Shown: positions 9,034 to 18,430, counted from the stretch's first letter. The stretch: 64,000 bases of DNA from Neptunomonas antarctica (GCF_001305295.1 NZ_LJSI01000054.1:62001-126000); one strand, 5' to 3'. Notes: a model not told the origin generated them from the letters alone. Numbers and translations: made by a program.

Positions 9034-10446
9034 TTATCCGTCAATCAGCTGTAGTTCTTTTGGTTTGAGTACTTTGGCTGTCGGGTAGTCGCAACTAATG
9101 CCAATGATGCCGTTGCGTTTATCAATTAAGGTCGCCCCCATACCAAAGCCCTTCAGGCCTTCATTTTTACGCGAATGCCGATCAAGCGTTATATCTGCTT
9201 CAACATGTACGAGCCCTTTTTTGATCGCAATTCGTTGTCCTTCTTGTTGGTTAATATGCCCTTGAACCACCACGCGAATACCGGCTTTGTGTATAGCTTT
9301 AACGCCACGCTCTGTCAGAGGAAGATCGACATCCCTGTATTTAGTTCTGAACGTATTGGCTATCGAACTATAATAAAAACCAAATAAATCTCTGTGTTTA
9401 AGGTTGCGGTGGAAGGCTTTATTGGCATAACCCGTACCACTTTTTAACAACAATTCACCCATGGTGTCATCGAGACCCGCATGCAGGAATAAAAATGATC
9501 CGCGTTTTTCGACCAATTTCATCTTACGATAAAACCAGTGAAACTCCCCTTTTTTATGCAGAAAGAGTTTCTGGCACTTAAGAGAAGCGGCATATATATG
9601 CTGTAAACTCAATCCGGCGGCAACACAGTTTTTCTCAAAGCTCTTTACCTTCGAATGCATTTTCCGGACCTCTCGTTCAATCCCTTCTGTGGTCAGTTGT
9701 CCTGCTGCATGATAAGGAAATTGTTCGAACCACTTTTCATTCGGGAACAACGCTTTGCGACAAGCATCTTCATCGGGAATATTACGCTGCCAATTTTTAT
9801 CCGCTAAATACTGCTCGAACACTTCTTTGAACAGAGGGATGACTTTTTTACCCATGCGTACGAAAAAGTGCTGATTACCAATATCTTTTTTCCGCGCTAA
9901 TGCTAACAACCCCATAAACAATCGTAGATCATGATTACCTGCCAACAACGTCACACGCGCATTGAGGCGATAGAGATGCTTAACACTGCGCAGTAGAGAC
10001 AAATTACTTGGCCCCTTATCAAGACAATCCCCACCAATGATAATTTCAGATTGTCGGCCTTTTTTCGTCAGTTTTAAATGACAGAGCCCGCTATCCATTT
10101 GCTTAGTGACGCCAGCTGCAATCAATGAGGCTTCAAACGCATGTGCATCAGCATGAGGATCGGAGATAAAAACAACAGGCCGCTTTGGCCAACGCAATTC
10201 ATGTTTTGCAGGGACTTTTGTCGAGCGTTTCTTAGAGAGTTTCTTAGAGAGTTTTATTGAAGGTTTGGCACCTTTTATCGAGTGCTTTATGACTGTTAAT
10301 GGAGTCTCCTCAGGCTCTCTGGCAACAGCATTACAGGAGCTACGGCCTTGCGGCCATGAGGTCCACTTGTTCGGTAACCTGGCAATAATATCGGCGTGTT
10401 CAGGACGATCGGAAATATAAGGGAGAGGGCTTAGCATTTTCATCAT
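9034..10446 (-). CDS. Calcineurin-like metallophosphoesterase of the GAK operon
   Basis: A 470-residue cytoplasmic phosphoesterase. Metal-binding motifs are all present: VVFISDPHADAH (D96, H98), IIGGDCLDKGP (about 135-145), LLAGNHDLRLF (about 167-177), and later histidines in LFLHAGLDD and VVQGHINQQ. A lysine-rich linker (about residues 54-82, with repeated LSKK) precedes the catalytic domain, unusual for this fold and perhaps a nucleic-acid or membrane contact. The roughly 80-residue N-terminal extension is unexplained. It follows the histidine phosphatase by 48 bp and precedes the amphi-Trp gene by 6 bp. It could reverse a phosphorylation made by the two kinases of the same operon; the substrate is unknown. 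Confidence 0.8.
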   Translation of the reverse strand: MMKMLSPLPYISDRPEHADIIARLPNKWTSWPQGRSSCNAVAREPEETPLTVIKHSIKGAKPSIKLSKKLSKKRSTKVPAKHELRWPKRPVVFISDPHADAHAFEASLIAAGVTKQMDSGLCHLKLTKKGRQSEIIIGGDCLDKGPSNLSLLRSVKHLYRLNARVTLLAGNHDLRLFMGLLALARKKDIGNQHFFVRMGKKVIPLFKEVFEQYLADKNWQRNIPDEDACRKALFPNEKWFEQFPYHAAGQLTTEGIEREVRKMHSKVKSFEKNCVAAGLSLQHIYAASLKCQKLFLHKKGEFHWFYRKMKLVEKRGSFLFLHAGLDDTMGELLLKSGTGYANKAFHRNLKHRDLFGFYYSSIANTFRTKYRDVDLPLTERGVKAIHKAGIRVVVQGHINQQEGQRIAIKKGLVHVEADITLDRHSRKNEGLKGFGMGATLIDKRNGIIGISCDYPTAKVLKPKELQLIDG

Positions 10447-10494
10447 TTACCTATCATTCACTTATCAATAAGTGTGCTGTCGGTGAGTCCATCA

Positions 10495-11229
10495 TCAATC
10501 TGGTACGTCTTGAATCTGACGCTGTTTCCATTGGCCGAAAAGCAGACGCGGGCACTGACCATCGGCAAATTCAAGCCCCATTTCAAATACCACCGGATGT
10601 CCGTAAAACATACTCAGCCTTTTAATATCGCACCGCTTAATAACATTAAGATGATACGCCGCATGCCTGATAGCAGCACCGTGGCCAACGAACAACTTAA
10701 TGCCACTCTTCATTCCACTCTTCATTTCACTCTCAGCGCCTTCGCGCCACGCTAACAAATGCTGAGCGACACGCTCACCCGCCTCCATCAACGACTCTGC
10801 CCCATCAAATGGCAACCGATAATCACTATCCGACTTCCAGTTGGCTGGCGGCGTATCAAAACGTGGGTCCAGTTCGATAACACGTTCTATTTCGCTGACA
10901 CTCAAATTTGCTACGGCGCCGACACTACGCTCGCACAGGCTCGGAAAGCTTTTCAGTTGCGGAGGTGCCTGAAAGAATTCATGTAATTCTTCCATGTATA
11001 TTTGGCCTGTCTGCCACGCCCGCAACAGTGTGGATGTCTCCACCAGCGGATCGAGAGTGCGACCTGTTGCACGCAACCATAGACCAAAAGCACGCGCTTG
11101 TTGTCGAACCTCTTCCGTACCTTCTCTGGTTAATGGATAGGGTTGCAGGGCACTGGGCACATTCGGTAATTGCTCGTAAGCGCCATGGCGAATCAGTGCG
11201 CAACAGACATTGCTCTCCGTGCTCATCAT
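10495..11229 (-). CDS. Histidine phosphatase (phosphoglycerate-mutase-like) of the GAK operon
   Basis: A 244-residue branch-1/2 histidine phosphatase. The phosphate-accepting signature is ALIRHGAYEQL (R14-H15-G16), followed by PLTREGTEEVRQQA, which corresponds to the LTxxGxxQA helix. A distal GHGAAIRHAAYHL supplies the second catalytic His. No signal peptide. The start codon overlaps the stop of the HprK-related kinase by 4 bp (ATG within the upstream gene end), showing translational coupling. SixA-like members dephosphorylate phosphohistidine proteins, others act on small phosphoesters; pairing with an HprK-type kinase makes a protein or carrier phosphatase plausible, but this is inference. 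Confidence 0.8.
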   Translation of the reverse strand: MMSTESNVCCALIRHGAYEQLPNVPSALQPYPLTREGTEEVRQQARAFGLWLRATGRTLDPLVETSTLLRAWQTGQIYMEELHEFFQAPPQLKSFPSLCERSVGAVANLSVSEIERVIELDPRFDTPPANWKSDSDYRLPFDGAESLMEAGERVAQHLLAWREGAESEMKSGMKSGIKLFVGHGAAIRHAAYHLNVIKRCDIKRLSMFYGHPVVFEMGLEFADGQCPRLLFGQWKQRQIQDVPD

Positions 11230-12311
11230 GTATCCATTTGCTCAATCAACTCGAACGCTTTATCGAAGTCTATCAACCCGGTAAGCCTGAAAACACATAC
11301 GCCTTTGAGCATCGCACAATAGCTTGCTACGGATGCACACGCATTCAGGTCACCGAAAGCGCCGGCGGCATCCTGAAAAAATGGACCTGGCCGTTTGCGT
11401 AAACCTTCAATGGCTTGTGGTTCATCCTCAAGATTAACCCTTTCCAGACGCGTCGGTTCAGTTGAATCCAGAGACCAATCCAGCATCAGCAGGTTAGTCA
11501 GTTCGCCTTGCAGCTGCACACGATCCGGACCGTATTCATCTTCGATTTGCACATCATATTTTTGCTCTAATACCCATAAATCCTGCTGCGTTAACTGGCG
11601 CATTTTATGCTGCTGATCTACAGGCAAAATATGTTTCAGACGCTCAGAATGCAATAAGGTGCCGGGATTGACGCGCGGTAACTTTGCCACACCAACCGCT
11701 GTTACAGCGTCCTGTGTAGCCTGCATCAGAATACGGTCATTGGTTAAAAATTGTCTTTGCTGATTTTCCAGACATCTCAACATCAAGGTCGACTTGCCGC
11801 CGCCAGAGCCGGCGGCAATGGCCGTTACTTTTCCTTGGACGACGAAGCCAGACGCATGGCCGAGTAAATAGCCACGGCACAAGTGGGCGTTAATAAATTG
11901 ATTGTTGATAAAGTTAATGATCTGGGCAATATTCTGCAAGCAAGGGCCGACAACCACCGGATCCTTCTGACGCTGTAGCATAAGCATGCCGGTTTTAAAT
12001 TTTTTGATCCAGCGTCCTGACTCACTATCCAGATAGCCTTCTTTTTTGCCTTGTTTGCCGGCTTCCCGGGGCACCTCTTGCCAATCGAGCGACTCACTGG
12101 CAGTCGACTGTTCAATCACAAAGATGTCTACTTCATGTTCGGTGGCCGTGTCTTCCTGATAGCTTTTATAATAGTCGCTAAGCTGATCAAGAATGATCGC
12201 GACGTTGCTATGGACGTTTACACCTAGCGAACCGAATACTAACCTTGAATTGAACCGGCAATTCGAAAGCTCCGTCTGCAGCGCATTCGCATCGAGTGGA
12301 TTAATGATCAT
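11226..12311 (-). CDS. HprK-related kinase B (GAK system)
   Basis: A 361-residue protein whose centre carries a P-loop, AAGSGGGKSTLM (G168-T175), followed 16 residues later by LTNDRILM, the position of the acidic VADD motif of HPr kinase/phosphorylase. This order fits the HprK-related kinase B family that, as I recall, always accompanies the GAK ATP-grasp enzyme. The first 110 residues are not HprK-like. True HprK phosphorylates a serine of HPr; no PTS gene lies nearby, so another target is expected. Its start overlaps the ATP-grasp gene by 11 bp and its end overlaps the phosphatase by 4 bp, so stoichiometric coupled translation is likely. Confidence 0.75.
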   Translation of the reverse strand: MIINPLDANALQTELSNCRFNSRLVFGSLGVNVHSNVAIILDQLSDYYKSYQEDTATEHEVDIFVIEQSTASESLDWQEVPREAGKQGKKEGYLDSESGRWIKKFKTGMLMLQRQKDPVVVGPCLQNIAQIINFINNQFINAHLCRGYLLGHASGFVVQGKVTAIAAGSGGGKSTLMLRCLENQQRQFLTNDRILMQATQDAVTAVGVAKLPRVNPGTLLHSERLKHILPVDQQHKMRQLTQQDLWVLEQKYDVQIEDEYGPDRVQLQGELTNLLMLDWSLDSTEPTRLERVNLEDEPQAIEGLRKRPGPFFQDAAGAFGDLNACASVASYCAMLKGVCVFRLTGLIDFDKAFELIEQMDT

Positions 12312-13227
12312 TTACAGCGCCTCTATCACTTTCCCTACAGTTCGCCACTTCGGCAAGGATATAATTTGCATAGGCGGAAGCCGCATCGACACCACAACCA
12401 TCAAGCGCTCCTTTGAAACCGCCAAATGCTGACACCTCAAAGACAACAGGCCCTTCATCGGTAAGCGCGATATCTACCGTCGTAAAGCTAAGGTTAAAGC
12501 ACGCCTGGGCGCGGTGACCTAGCTCAATCAATTCAGCACCGGGCTCAAAAAGCTCATAGCGACCCCCGCTTTGAATGGTCGTATTCCATGCGCCCGCCTC
12601 GGCAACCCGCGCATAGGTACAGAGATACTCCCCGCCTAAAAACACCATTCCCAAATCCCGTCCTTTCAGGTCTAACGCCTGCTGGATATAGAAAATCGAG
12701 TTTGTCTGACGATATTCTTCTAACTGGGATTTGACCTCTTCATCGCTGTCCTTTTGCCCTAAAATCAACATACCGCGTGCTTTAGTCGAATACAGCGGCT
12801 TGAGTATCGCAGAGCCAAATTCACGAATGGCATCAAAAGCACGCTGGGAGCATTCCGTCACGCGGGTTTTCGGCATGGGAATGCCACCTTGCTGCAGCAC
12901 CAGTGTTCCGCTCAGACGGTTGATCAGTTTACTCATACTCTGTGTCGGGCTAAACACCGGAACACCAACAGCCTCAAGGTGAGCCAGCATATGGATTCGA
13001 TCTTCGGTACCCGGCGCATAAATTTCGCTGATTTTCTTAACCACCAACCCATCAAGCTGGGTTAGATCAAAGCCGTTACACATTAGCTTATTGCTATCCA
13101 GGCGCAGCTCTACATCCTTCATATCGAAAACAGCACGAAACCCGGTTTGCGCTTCTAATCTATCAGCGAGTACTTCCGTTGACCATTTACCAGGGATGCC
13201 AACGACCCCTATTCTGGACTTATTCAA
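12301..13227 (-). CDS. ATP-grasp enzyme (GAK system)
   Basis: A 308-residue RimK/glutathione-synthetase-type ATP-grasp ligase. It begins with a pre-ATP-grasp Rossmann lobe (RIGVVGIPGKWSTEVLADRL), then PVFSPTQSMSKLINRLSGTLVLQQGGIPMP, the usual place where the ATP-grasp domain begins, and ILKPLYSTKARGM with the ATP-binding lysine. YIQQALDLKGRDLGMVFLGG and the C-terminal VDIALTDEGPVVFEVSAFGG complete the fold (D...E..E/N metal site, here E and S instead of the common E...N). Such enzymes join a carboxylate to an amine through an acyl-phosphate. The substrate is unknown. It overlaps both neighbours by 8 and 11 bp. Confidence 0.8.
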   Translation of the reverse strand: MNKSRIGVVGIPGKWSTEVLADRLEAQTGFRAVFDMKDVELRLDSNKLMCNGFDLTQLDGLVVKKISEIYAPGTEDRIHMLAHLEAVGVPVFSPTQSMSKLINRLSGTLVLQQGGIPMPKTRVTECSQRAFDAIREFGSAILKPLYSTKARGMLILGQKDSDEEVKSQLEEYRQTNSIFYIQQALDLKGRDLGMVFLGGEYLCTYARVAEAGAWNTTIQSGGRYELFEPGAELIELGHRAQACFNLSFTTVDIALTDEGPVVFEVSAFGGFKGALDGCGVDAASAYANYILAEVANCRESDRGAVNDH

Positions 13228-14857
13228 TATAAAGTTCCTCTAATGGTATGTTAAACAGCAACTCTTGCTCGGGTGAAAGTTGCGCCAATTGTTCGAGTAA
13301 ATAACGCGCCCGCAGATGCATGCGGGACGCGAGCTTCTTATCAAAAATAAAGCGTGTTGAGGTGGCAAAAGAACGCGCTAATCCAGCCGCCAGACGAGGC
13401 TCAAAATAGTGATCGCCGCGGCGTTTAGCAAAACCCCGTGCGAAATGGTAGATCTGAATGGCACTGGCCATCATCAACTCACGCGTTGAGCCACTGAGTA
13501 CTTGCAGACGATAGATAGAGACCATTAATACCGAGATATCCTGAATATAGTCCAGGTACGTAGAACGGTGTAGGTCTATAAAATAGATGCGCCCTTCAAC
13601 AGCGTCGTAAATCAGGTTATCGACATTGAAGTCGCCATGGATCAGCACTGAAAAGGGTGCCATCCAGCGTGACTCTTTCGCCTCTACCTTGCTTATTAAG
13701 GTTCGAAAACCCGGCCGGATATATCCACAGACACTGTACTCATCAGCAAAAAAGTCGGGATGTATCTTGATGCTATCGCCGATACGTTTCTCTAATTGCG
13801 CCATGAATTTTGCATACGAAGGTTCAGGCGTATAGGTTGCCTGCCAAATGCGTTCCAGTGTTTTGAATAACGTAGCGAGTGCCTGGTCAACTTCATCTTT
13901 GCGTCCATCAAGCAGCAAAGCTTCCAGAGTTTTACCGGAAAGATGTTCGATCAAGAGCGCAGATGAGCCACCTTCTGACACCTCATGAGCCAATACATCA
14001 GGGGCTAGCCGGCGATCAACTTTCTGCCAGTTTTTTACGCCCTCAACTTCTTCAGCCAGTTTGCTCTGATCACCTTCTTTATAGACGGCGAGTACGTCCT
14101 GATCAGATTCGTTTTTGTGAGAGATGGCGGCGATAGCGCTGCCTGAACGCGTCAATGCTAAGCGGCGTACTTTCAGGTCGCTAAGGCTATAGTTGAGTGT
14201 TGATGCGGTATTACGCAGGTGATCGTAGTTCTGCAAGGAGACAACCTGGCCCAGATCCGCTTTAATCAAGGCTTCACCAACAATCGCCAGCTGATCGATA
14301 ACGCGCTTTAGTCCGAAGCTACTCAATATCGCCGCGCGTAACTGGGTGTCGCTTAATGAACCTTTCGCCGCTAAGGTGGCGATTTGTATCTCATCATACA
14401 GAGACAGCAAGCCCTGCCTGCGTCGACCAAGCTTTATGCCTGTGCGGCGCTGGGCTTTATCCATACCTAGTTTAATCAGGTTGAGCGCCCGCGCTATTCT
14501 GTGTACTAATCTGGCGCACGCCTGACTGCCAGGATGAATGTACGCTTCTGTCAAGGTGCCTTCTTGTATACAGTCAAGAAAACTGCTGGATACACCCTCT
14601 AACGCGGCAGCAAGCGATCGTATGGCCTCTACCCGCATATAATAAGCGGTACCCGGCTTACGCCTGGCGATCATCAATGCGCACTCAGTCTCAATTTTTT
14701 CGTGCAGTGTTTGCACATAGCCACGACGGGCACGAATGCGCGGCAGAAGATCTATTGAATGCGTTTTAAAAAAAAGATCAACAAGATGGCAATGCGTTTC
14801 TACTTCGTTGAGGAGAAAATGAAGGTTCTCCTGAATGCCCAAGGGAGATGTTGGCAT
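13220..14857 (-). CDS. PhoU-like/aminoglycoside-phosphotransferase-type fusion kinase
   Basis: A 545-residue protein, first gene of the GAK-type operon. Residues about 1-230 are all helical and rich in Arg and Leu (for example YYMRVEAIRSLAAALEGVSS, RIARALNLIKLGMDKAQRR) and resemble PhoU-type helical bundles. Residues about 240-500 form an APH/choline-kinase fold with Brenner motif LIHGDFNVDNLIYD near 404 and metal-binding YFIDLHRS near 422 (DLH in place of DxD). Thus it should transfer phosphate from ATP to a small molecule or protein. No antibiotic-resistance role is implied. It ends inside the ATP-grasp start (8 bp overlap). Operon promoters should lie in the 230 bp upstream. Confidence 0.7.
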   Translation of the reverse strand: MPTSPLGIQENLHFLLNEVETHCHLVDLFFKTHSIDLLPRIRARRGYVQTLHEKIETECALMIARRKPGTAYYMRVEAIRSLAAALEGVSSSFLDCIQEGTLTEAYIHPGSQACARLVHRIARALNLIKLGMDKAQRRTGIKLGRRRQGLLSLYDEIQIATLAAKGSLSDTQLRAAILSSFGLKRVIDQLAIVGEALIKADLGQVVSLQNYDHLRNTASTLNYSLSDLKVRRLALTRSGSAIAAISHKNESDQDVLAVYKEGDQSKLAEEVEGVKNWQKVDRRLAPDVLAHEVSEGGSSALLIEHLSGKTLEALLLDGRKDEVDQALATLFKTLERIWQATYTPEPSYAKFMAQLEKRIGDSIKIHPDFFADEYSVCGYIRPGFRTLISKVEAKESRWMAPFSVLIHGDFNVDNLIYDAVEGRIYFIDLHRSTYLDYIQDISVLMVSIYRLQVLSGSTRELMMASAIQIYHFARGFAKRRGDHYFEPRLAAGLARSFATSTRFIFDKKLASRMHLRARYLLEQLAQLSPEQELLFNIPLEELYIE

Positions 14858-15002
14858 GATTGACTAACCGTGATACGACTTTGGCGCCTACTATACGCGA
14901 ATTACACGACTAAAAAATTACGTTTTTATTACAGTTTATATCCATGACTCAATTGCCTGACACCTGAGACAATCTTGATAGTTGGTGGACAGTTGATCGA
15001 TA

Positions 15003-15021
15003 GCTGCGCCTGAGGCGCAGC
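15003..15021. other. Perfect GC-rich hairpin in intergenic DNA
   Basis: GCTGCGCC and GGCGCAGC flank a TGA loop, a perfect 8-bp stem between the TRAP permease 3' end and the GAK-type operon. No T run follows on either strand, so it is not a standard intrinsic terminator. It might act in the transcript end of the permease gene on the left-reading strand. Confidence 0.5.
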
Positions 15022-15085
15022 CATCCATAACGATCAAAAGCTATCACTAACCATCAATAATTATCGACTAAGACAAGAGACTGCC

Positions 15086-17227
15086 CTAAACAACAACGGC
15101 TTTTGGCTCTATAGCACGACGGCTATACATAAATATGGCTATGAATACGGCCAACGAGATCAGACTAATCACGATCTGATGATGCGGCCAGAGCAGTCCC
15201 ATACCCGCTGCTCCACATAACAGACGCAGGATAAGAGACAAGCGCCCCTCCAGATACCCCTCCATAAATCCAACTAATGCGTACATTCCGAAAAGCGCAA
15301 AAACAAAAATAGTTAAGACTTCTACCGCAGTGCCGCCAATAAAGTTCGTGTAAGCAAACAACACCGGGACAACATACAGCCCTTTAGCAATTTTCCACGC
15401 CATTATGCCTGTCGCCATCGGCGGTGTACCCGCAATGGCCGCCGCGGCAAAAGCCGTCAGACACACGGGGGGAGTCACGTTAGAGTCTTGTGATAGCCAG
15501 AAGATAATCATATGCGCCGACAACAGCAACATCGACAATGCTGTTGGATCGATAGCCTGCTGCAATAGCTGGCCTTTTAACTCATTTGGTATCATCTCTA
15601 TTAACGCCAACGCGTCGACTTCTGACATAGGCGCCGCTAACAAGGCCACCTTATCCATATCTACCAGCATGAAAATCGTTTTAGCGACCTCAGGCAATGC
15701 GCCATCAACAATCAGTTGAACCAACTGCATCTCTGCCATTAAGTTATAGAGCGCAGGAGCAGACAATGTCGCCAATACGATATACGCCGCCGTGACAGGT
15801 AAGCCCATCCCCAGCACCAGCGATGCCAACGCCACCAGCACAAGCGTAATCAACAGACTACCACCCGCCCATTCTGTGACCATCAGCGAGAAAGTATTAC
15901 CGATACCCGTCATGGCAACCACATTCACCACCAGACCTACGGCAATCAGCAGAATAGCGGTCGACGCCATATTCTTTGAACCCTGAGCCAATGCATCCAA
16001 TATATCTTTAATGCCCATCGGGTGCTTAGACAGCCACGAAGAGGCAATCACGGATAAAATCGAAATACCGGCCGCATAAGTGGGCGTAAACCCATAAATA
16101 AGCAAGCCAACCAGTACCCCAATTGGCAATAAAAAATGCCAGCCTTCTTTAAAAACTTCTTTCGCCGGACGGCTATCGAGTTCAATCGCATGCGCATGAC
16201 TACGCTGAGCCTCAACGCGCACATAAAAACCGACTGACATGAAGTACAGCAACGCAGGCAATGCGGCGATCGCAATAATCTCGACATAAGGAATCTGTGT
16301 GTATGACGCCATGATAAAAGCACCGGCACCCATCACCGGAGGCATTAGCTGCCCACCTGTTGAAGCAGCGGCTTCAACACCTGCCGCAAACTTAGCGGGA
16401 AACCCTGCTTTACGCATCAACGGGATAGTGATGACACCGGTCGACACGGTATTAGCAACGGATGAGCCAGAAACCGACCCCATCAAACCAGACCCCAGCA
16501 CCGCGACGAACCCAGGCCCACCGACAAACCGACCTGCAGCACAACGCGATAATTCAATAATAAAGTCCCCTGCACCGGATTTCACCAGAAAAGCGCCGAA
16601 GAGTATAAACATGAATACATACGTCCATGAGATACGTGCAATTTGCCCGAACATCCCTTCAGACGAAAAATAACTGCGATACATAACCGTTTCAAGACTA
16701 AGACCGGCAAAGCCAAACATACCGTCAATATAAGGCCCCCACCAGAAGACATATGTCAGCGCAACAAGCACCATTGTGGGGATAAACCATCCTGTAGTTC
16801 GCCGCGTAAGCTCTAACGCAATAGCGATGGCAAGTATCGAAAACACCCAATCCCAGGTAGAGAATTTAACACCACGCTCATAAAGCGCATCTTCAAAACC
16901 GATTAGATACAGCGCGCACGCTACCGCAGCAAGCCCCACTAACATATCCATGATTAACACGGGTTTAGTGGCGCCGGCATGACCTTTTATCATGGGAAAC
17001 ATAAGCGAAGAAAGCAGCGCAAAGCCACCAAAGTGGATCGCTGAGACCCACAATTCAGACATCGTCCCTAATGTATTAAAATAAATATGCAGGATAGCAA
17101 AAAGTACACCCGCCCAGTATATAAAGCGGCCGACAGGACTAGCGTCATCGCGCTGCGCTAGCTCCAGACTTTTTAATTTTTCAGCAGTTTCCTGCTCAGA
17201 AGCAGACGATGCTTGAGTCATAATCAC
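15086..17227 (-). CDS. TRAP transporter fused permease (4TM-12TM), TAXI type
   Basis: A 713-residue inner-membrane protein with about 16-18 hydrophobic segments. It fuses the small (DctQ-like) and large (DctM-like) permease subunits, as TAXI-family TRAP systems do. Typical large-subunit stretches are GSGLMGSVSGSSVANTVSTG, AGVEAAASTGGQLMPPVMGA, LVLGMGLPVTAAYIVLA and NVTPPVCLTAFAAAAIAGTPP, each rich in small residues that line the substrate path. Transport is secondary, usually Na+-coupled, and needs a periplasmic binding protein. Two candidate TAXI binding proteins are encoded immediately upstream on the same strand. Substrate unknown; known TAXI systems take dicarboxylates or amino-acid-related acids. 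Confidence 0.9.
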   Translation of the reverse strand: MIMTQASSASEQETAEKLKSLELAQRDDASPVGRFIYWAGVLFAILHIYFNTLGTMSELWVSAIHFGGFALLSSLMFPMIKGHAGATKPVLIMDMLVGLAAVACALYLIGFEDALYERGVKFSTWDWVFSILAIAIALELTRRTTGWFIPTMVLVALTYVFWWGPYIDGMFGFAGLSLETVMYRSYFSSEGMFGQIARISWTYVFMFILFGAFLVKSGAGDFIIELSRCAAGRFVGGPGFVAVLGSGLMGSVSGSSVANTVSTGVITIPLMRKAGFPAKFAAGVEAAASTGGQLMPPVMGAGAFIMASYTQIPYVEIIAIAALPALLYFMSVGFYVRVEAQRSHAHAIELDSRPAKEVFKEGWHFLLPIGVLVGLLIYGFTPTYAAGISILSVIASSWLSKHPMGIKDILDALAQGSKNMASTAILLIAVGLVVNVVAMTGIGNTFSLMVTEWAGGSLLITLVLVALASLVLGMGLPVTAAYIVLATLSAPALYNLMAEMQLVQLIVDGALPEVAKTIFMLVDMDKVALLAAPMSEVDALALIEMIPNELKGQLLQQAIDPTALSMLLLSAHMIIFWLSQDSNVTPPVCLTAFAAAAIAGTPPMATGIMAWKIAKGLYVVPVLFAYTNFIGGTAVEVLTIFVFALFGMYALVGFMEGYLEGRLSLILRLLCGAAGMGLLWPHHQIVISLISLAVFIAIFMYSRRAIEPKAVVV

Positions 17228-17325
17228 TCACCTATGTATTAAATCTTAGATTTAAAAGAAGCATTTACCAGAAGTAACAGAGGACACCGATGCAGCCTGA
17301 GTCAGACCACACCGGTTTAAAGTGA

Positions 17326-18354
17326 TCAGTTAGCGATCAGATGATCAGGGATAGTGAGACCCATCTCTTTGTAGTAACGCACAGCACCCGGGTGCAATGG
17401 CAACGGCAAACCAGCAATAGCTTTATCCAGCGCCATTGCTTTGGTGGCTTTATGAATACCGTTCAGGAATGGCAGGTTTTCATAAAATGTTTTTGTCAGC
17501 AAATAGACATCTTCTTCAGAAACATCATCACGTACGGCTAAAAAATTAGGCTGCGCCATGGTGTTAATTTCTTTGGTCTGGCCTGGGTAAGTGTTCGCTG
17601 GAATATTAAAACGCGTCCACAGTTTATACTTACCATTTGCTTTTTCAATCTGAGCATCGGTAAAGTCCAGCACAGTGATATCACTACCCATCGACGCATA
17701 TGCGCGTGTAATAGCGGAGGTAGGTACGCCCGATGGGATATTCATACCTTCAATGGTACCGTTCTGCAGCGCATCTGCAGATGATCCGTATCCCATATAA
17801 GCAAAGCTAAAGCTTCCAGTATCAAGACCCAGATTGTTCATGATCGCTAAACCCGAACCTTCTGTACCTGAGTTTTTCTTACCGATAGAAAACTTCTCAT
17901 CGCTTAAGGCGCCCAGATCGTCAATCGTGCCTGATTTTGCAAATTGGCTTTTAACGACAAATTGCTCAACGTTTTGCCACAACATAGAAATCGAACGAAG
18001 ATTTTTCTGTGGCCCACTATTCACAAGCTTGCCTTCACCCTCCCAGGCCCAAGCGCCATAGAGACCTTGAAGAATAGCAAACTGTGCTTCATTTTCGCCT
18101 AACAACTTAATATTCTCACCGGATCCTGCTGAGTTAATAGCAGACATGGAGATGTTATGCGTAGGTTCCAGTTTTATTTTTGCTAACGTTGCCAGCGCAA
18201 CACCTACAGGATAATAAGTACCACCCGTTGAGGCGGTAGCCAGAATATAAGAGCGTTTTTCATCAGCCTGAGCCAATCCGCTGACACCAGCAACGGTGGC
18301 TAGTGCGACAGCCATTGAGAGTGATTTGATCAATGAGCGTTTGCTAATTTTCAT
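17326..18354 (-). CDS. TAXI-family TRAP substrate-binding protein, copy 1
   Basis: A 342-residue periplasmic binding protein. I choose the ATG at 18354 because AAGGTGA lies just upstream and the protein then begins MKISKRSLIKSLSMAVALAT, a Sec signal ending at AQADE; the longer frame to 18486 would add a non-signal-like N-terminus. The TAXI hallmarks are YILATASTGGTYYPVG and INSAGSGENIKLL. It is closely similar over its whole length to the gene at 18759-19781, so the two arose by tandem duplication. It lies 98 bp upstream of the fused permease. A sigma-54 promoter and activator sites precede it. Confidence 0.88.
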   Translation of the reverse strand: MKISKRSLIKSLSMAVALATVAGVSGLAQADEKRSYILATASTGGTYYPVGVALATLAKIKLEPTHNISMSAINSAGSGENIKLLGENEAQFAILQGLYGAWAWEGEGKLVNSGPQKNLRSISMLWQNVEQFVVKSQFAKSGTIDDLGALSDEKFSIGKKNSGTEGSGLAIMNNLGLDTGSFSFAYMGYGSSADALQNGTIEGMNIPSGVPTSAITRAYASMGSDITVLDFTDAQIEKANGKYKLWTRFNIPANTYPGQTKEINTMAQPNFLAVRDDVSEEDVYLLTKTFYENLPFLNGIHKATKAMALDKAIAGLPLPLHPGAVRYYKEMGLTIPDHLIAN

Positions 18355-18430
18355 TCTGTCACCTTTTATAATAATTATTTTATTATGATTGTTTTTGCGA
18401 GCAGTCTTTATAAATACAAAACAACTTAAA

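Noticed and set aside
10908..11402. 164-codon plus-strand frame
   Set aside because: It overlaps the histidine phosphatase and HprK-related genes, which have clear motifs; no ribosome-binding site or recognisable product.
13220..14857. Aminoglycoside-resistance phosphotransferase
   Set aside because: The APH fold is shared by many kinases; fusion with a helical half and GAK-type operon context argue against resistance.
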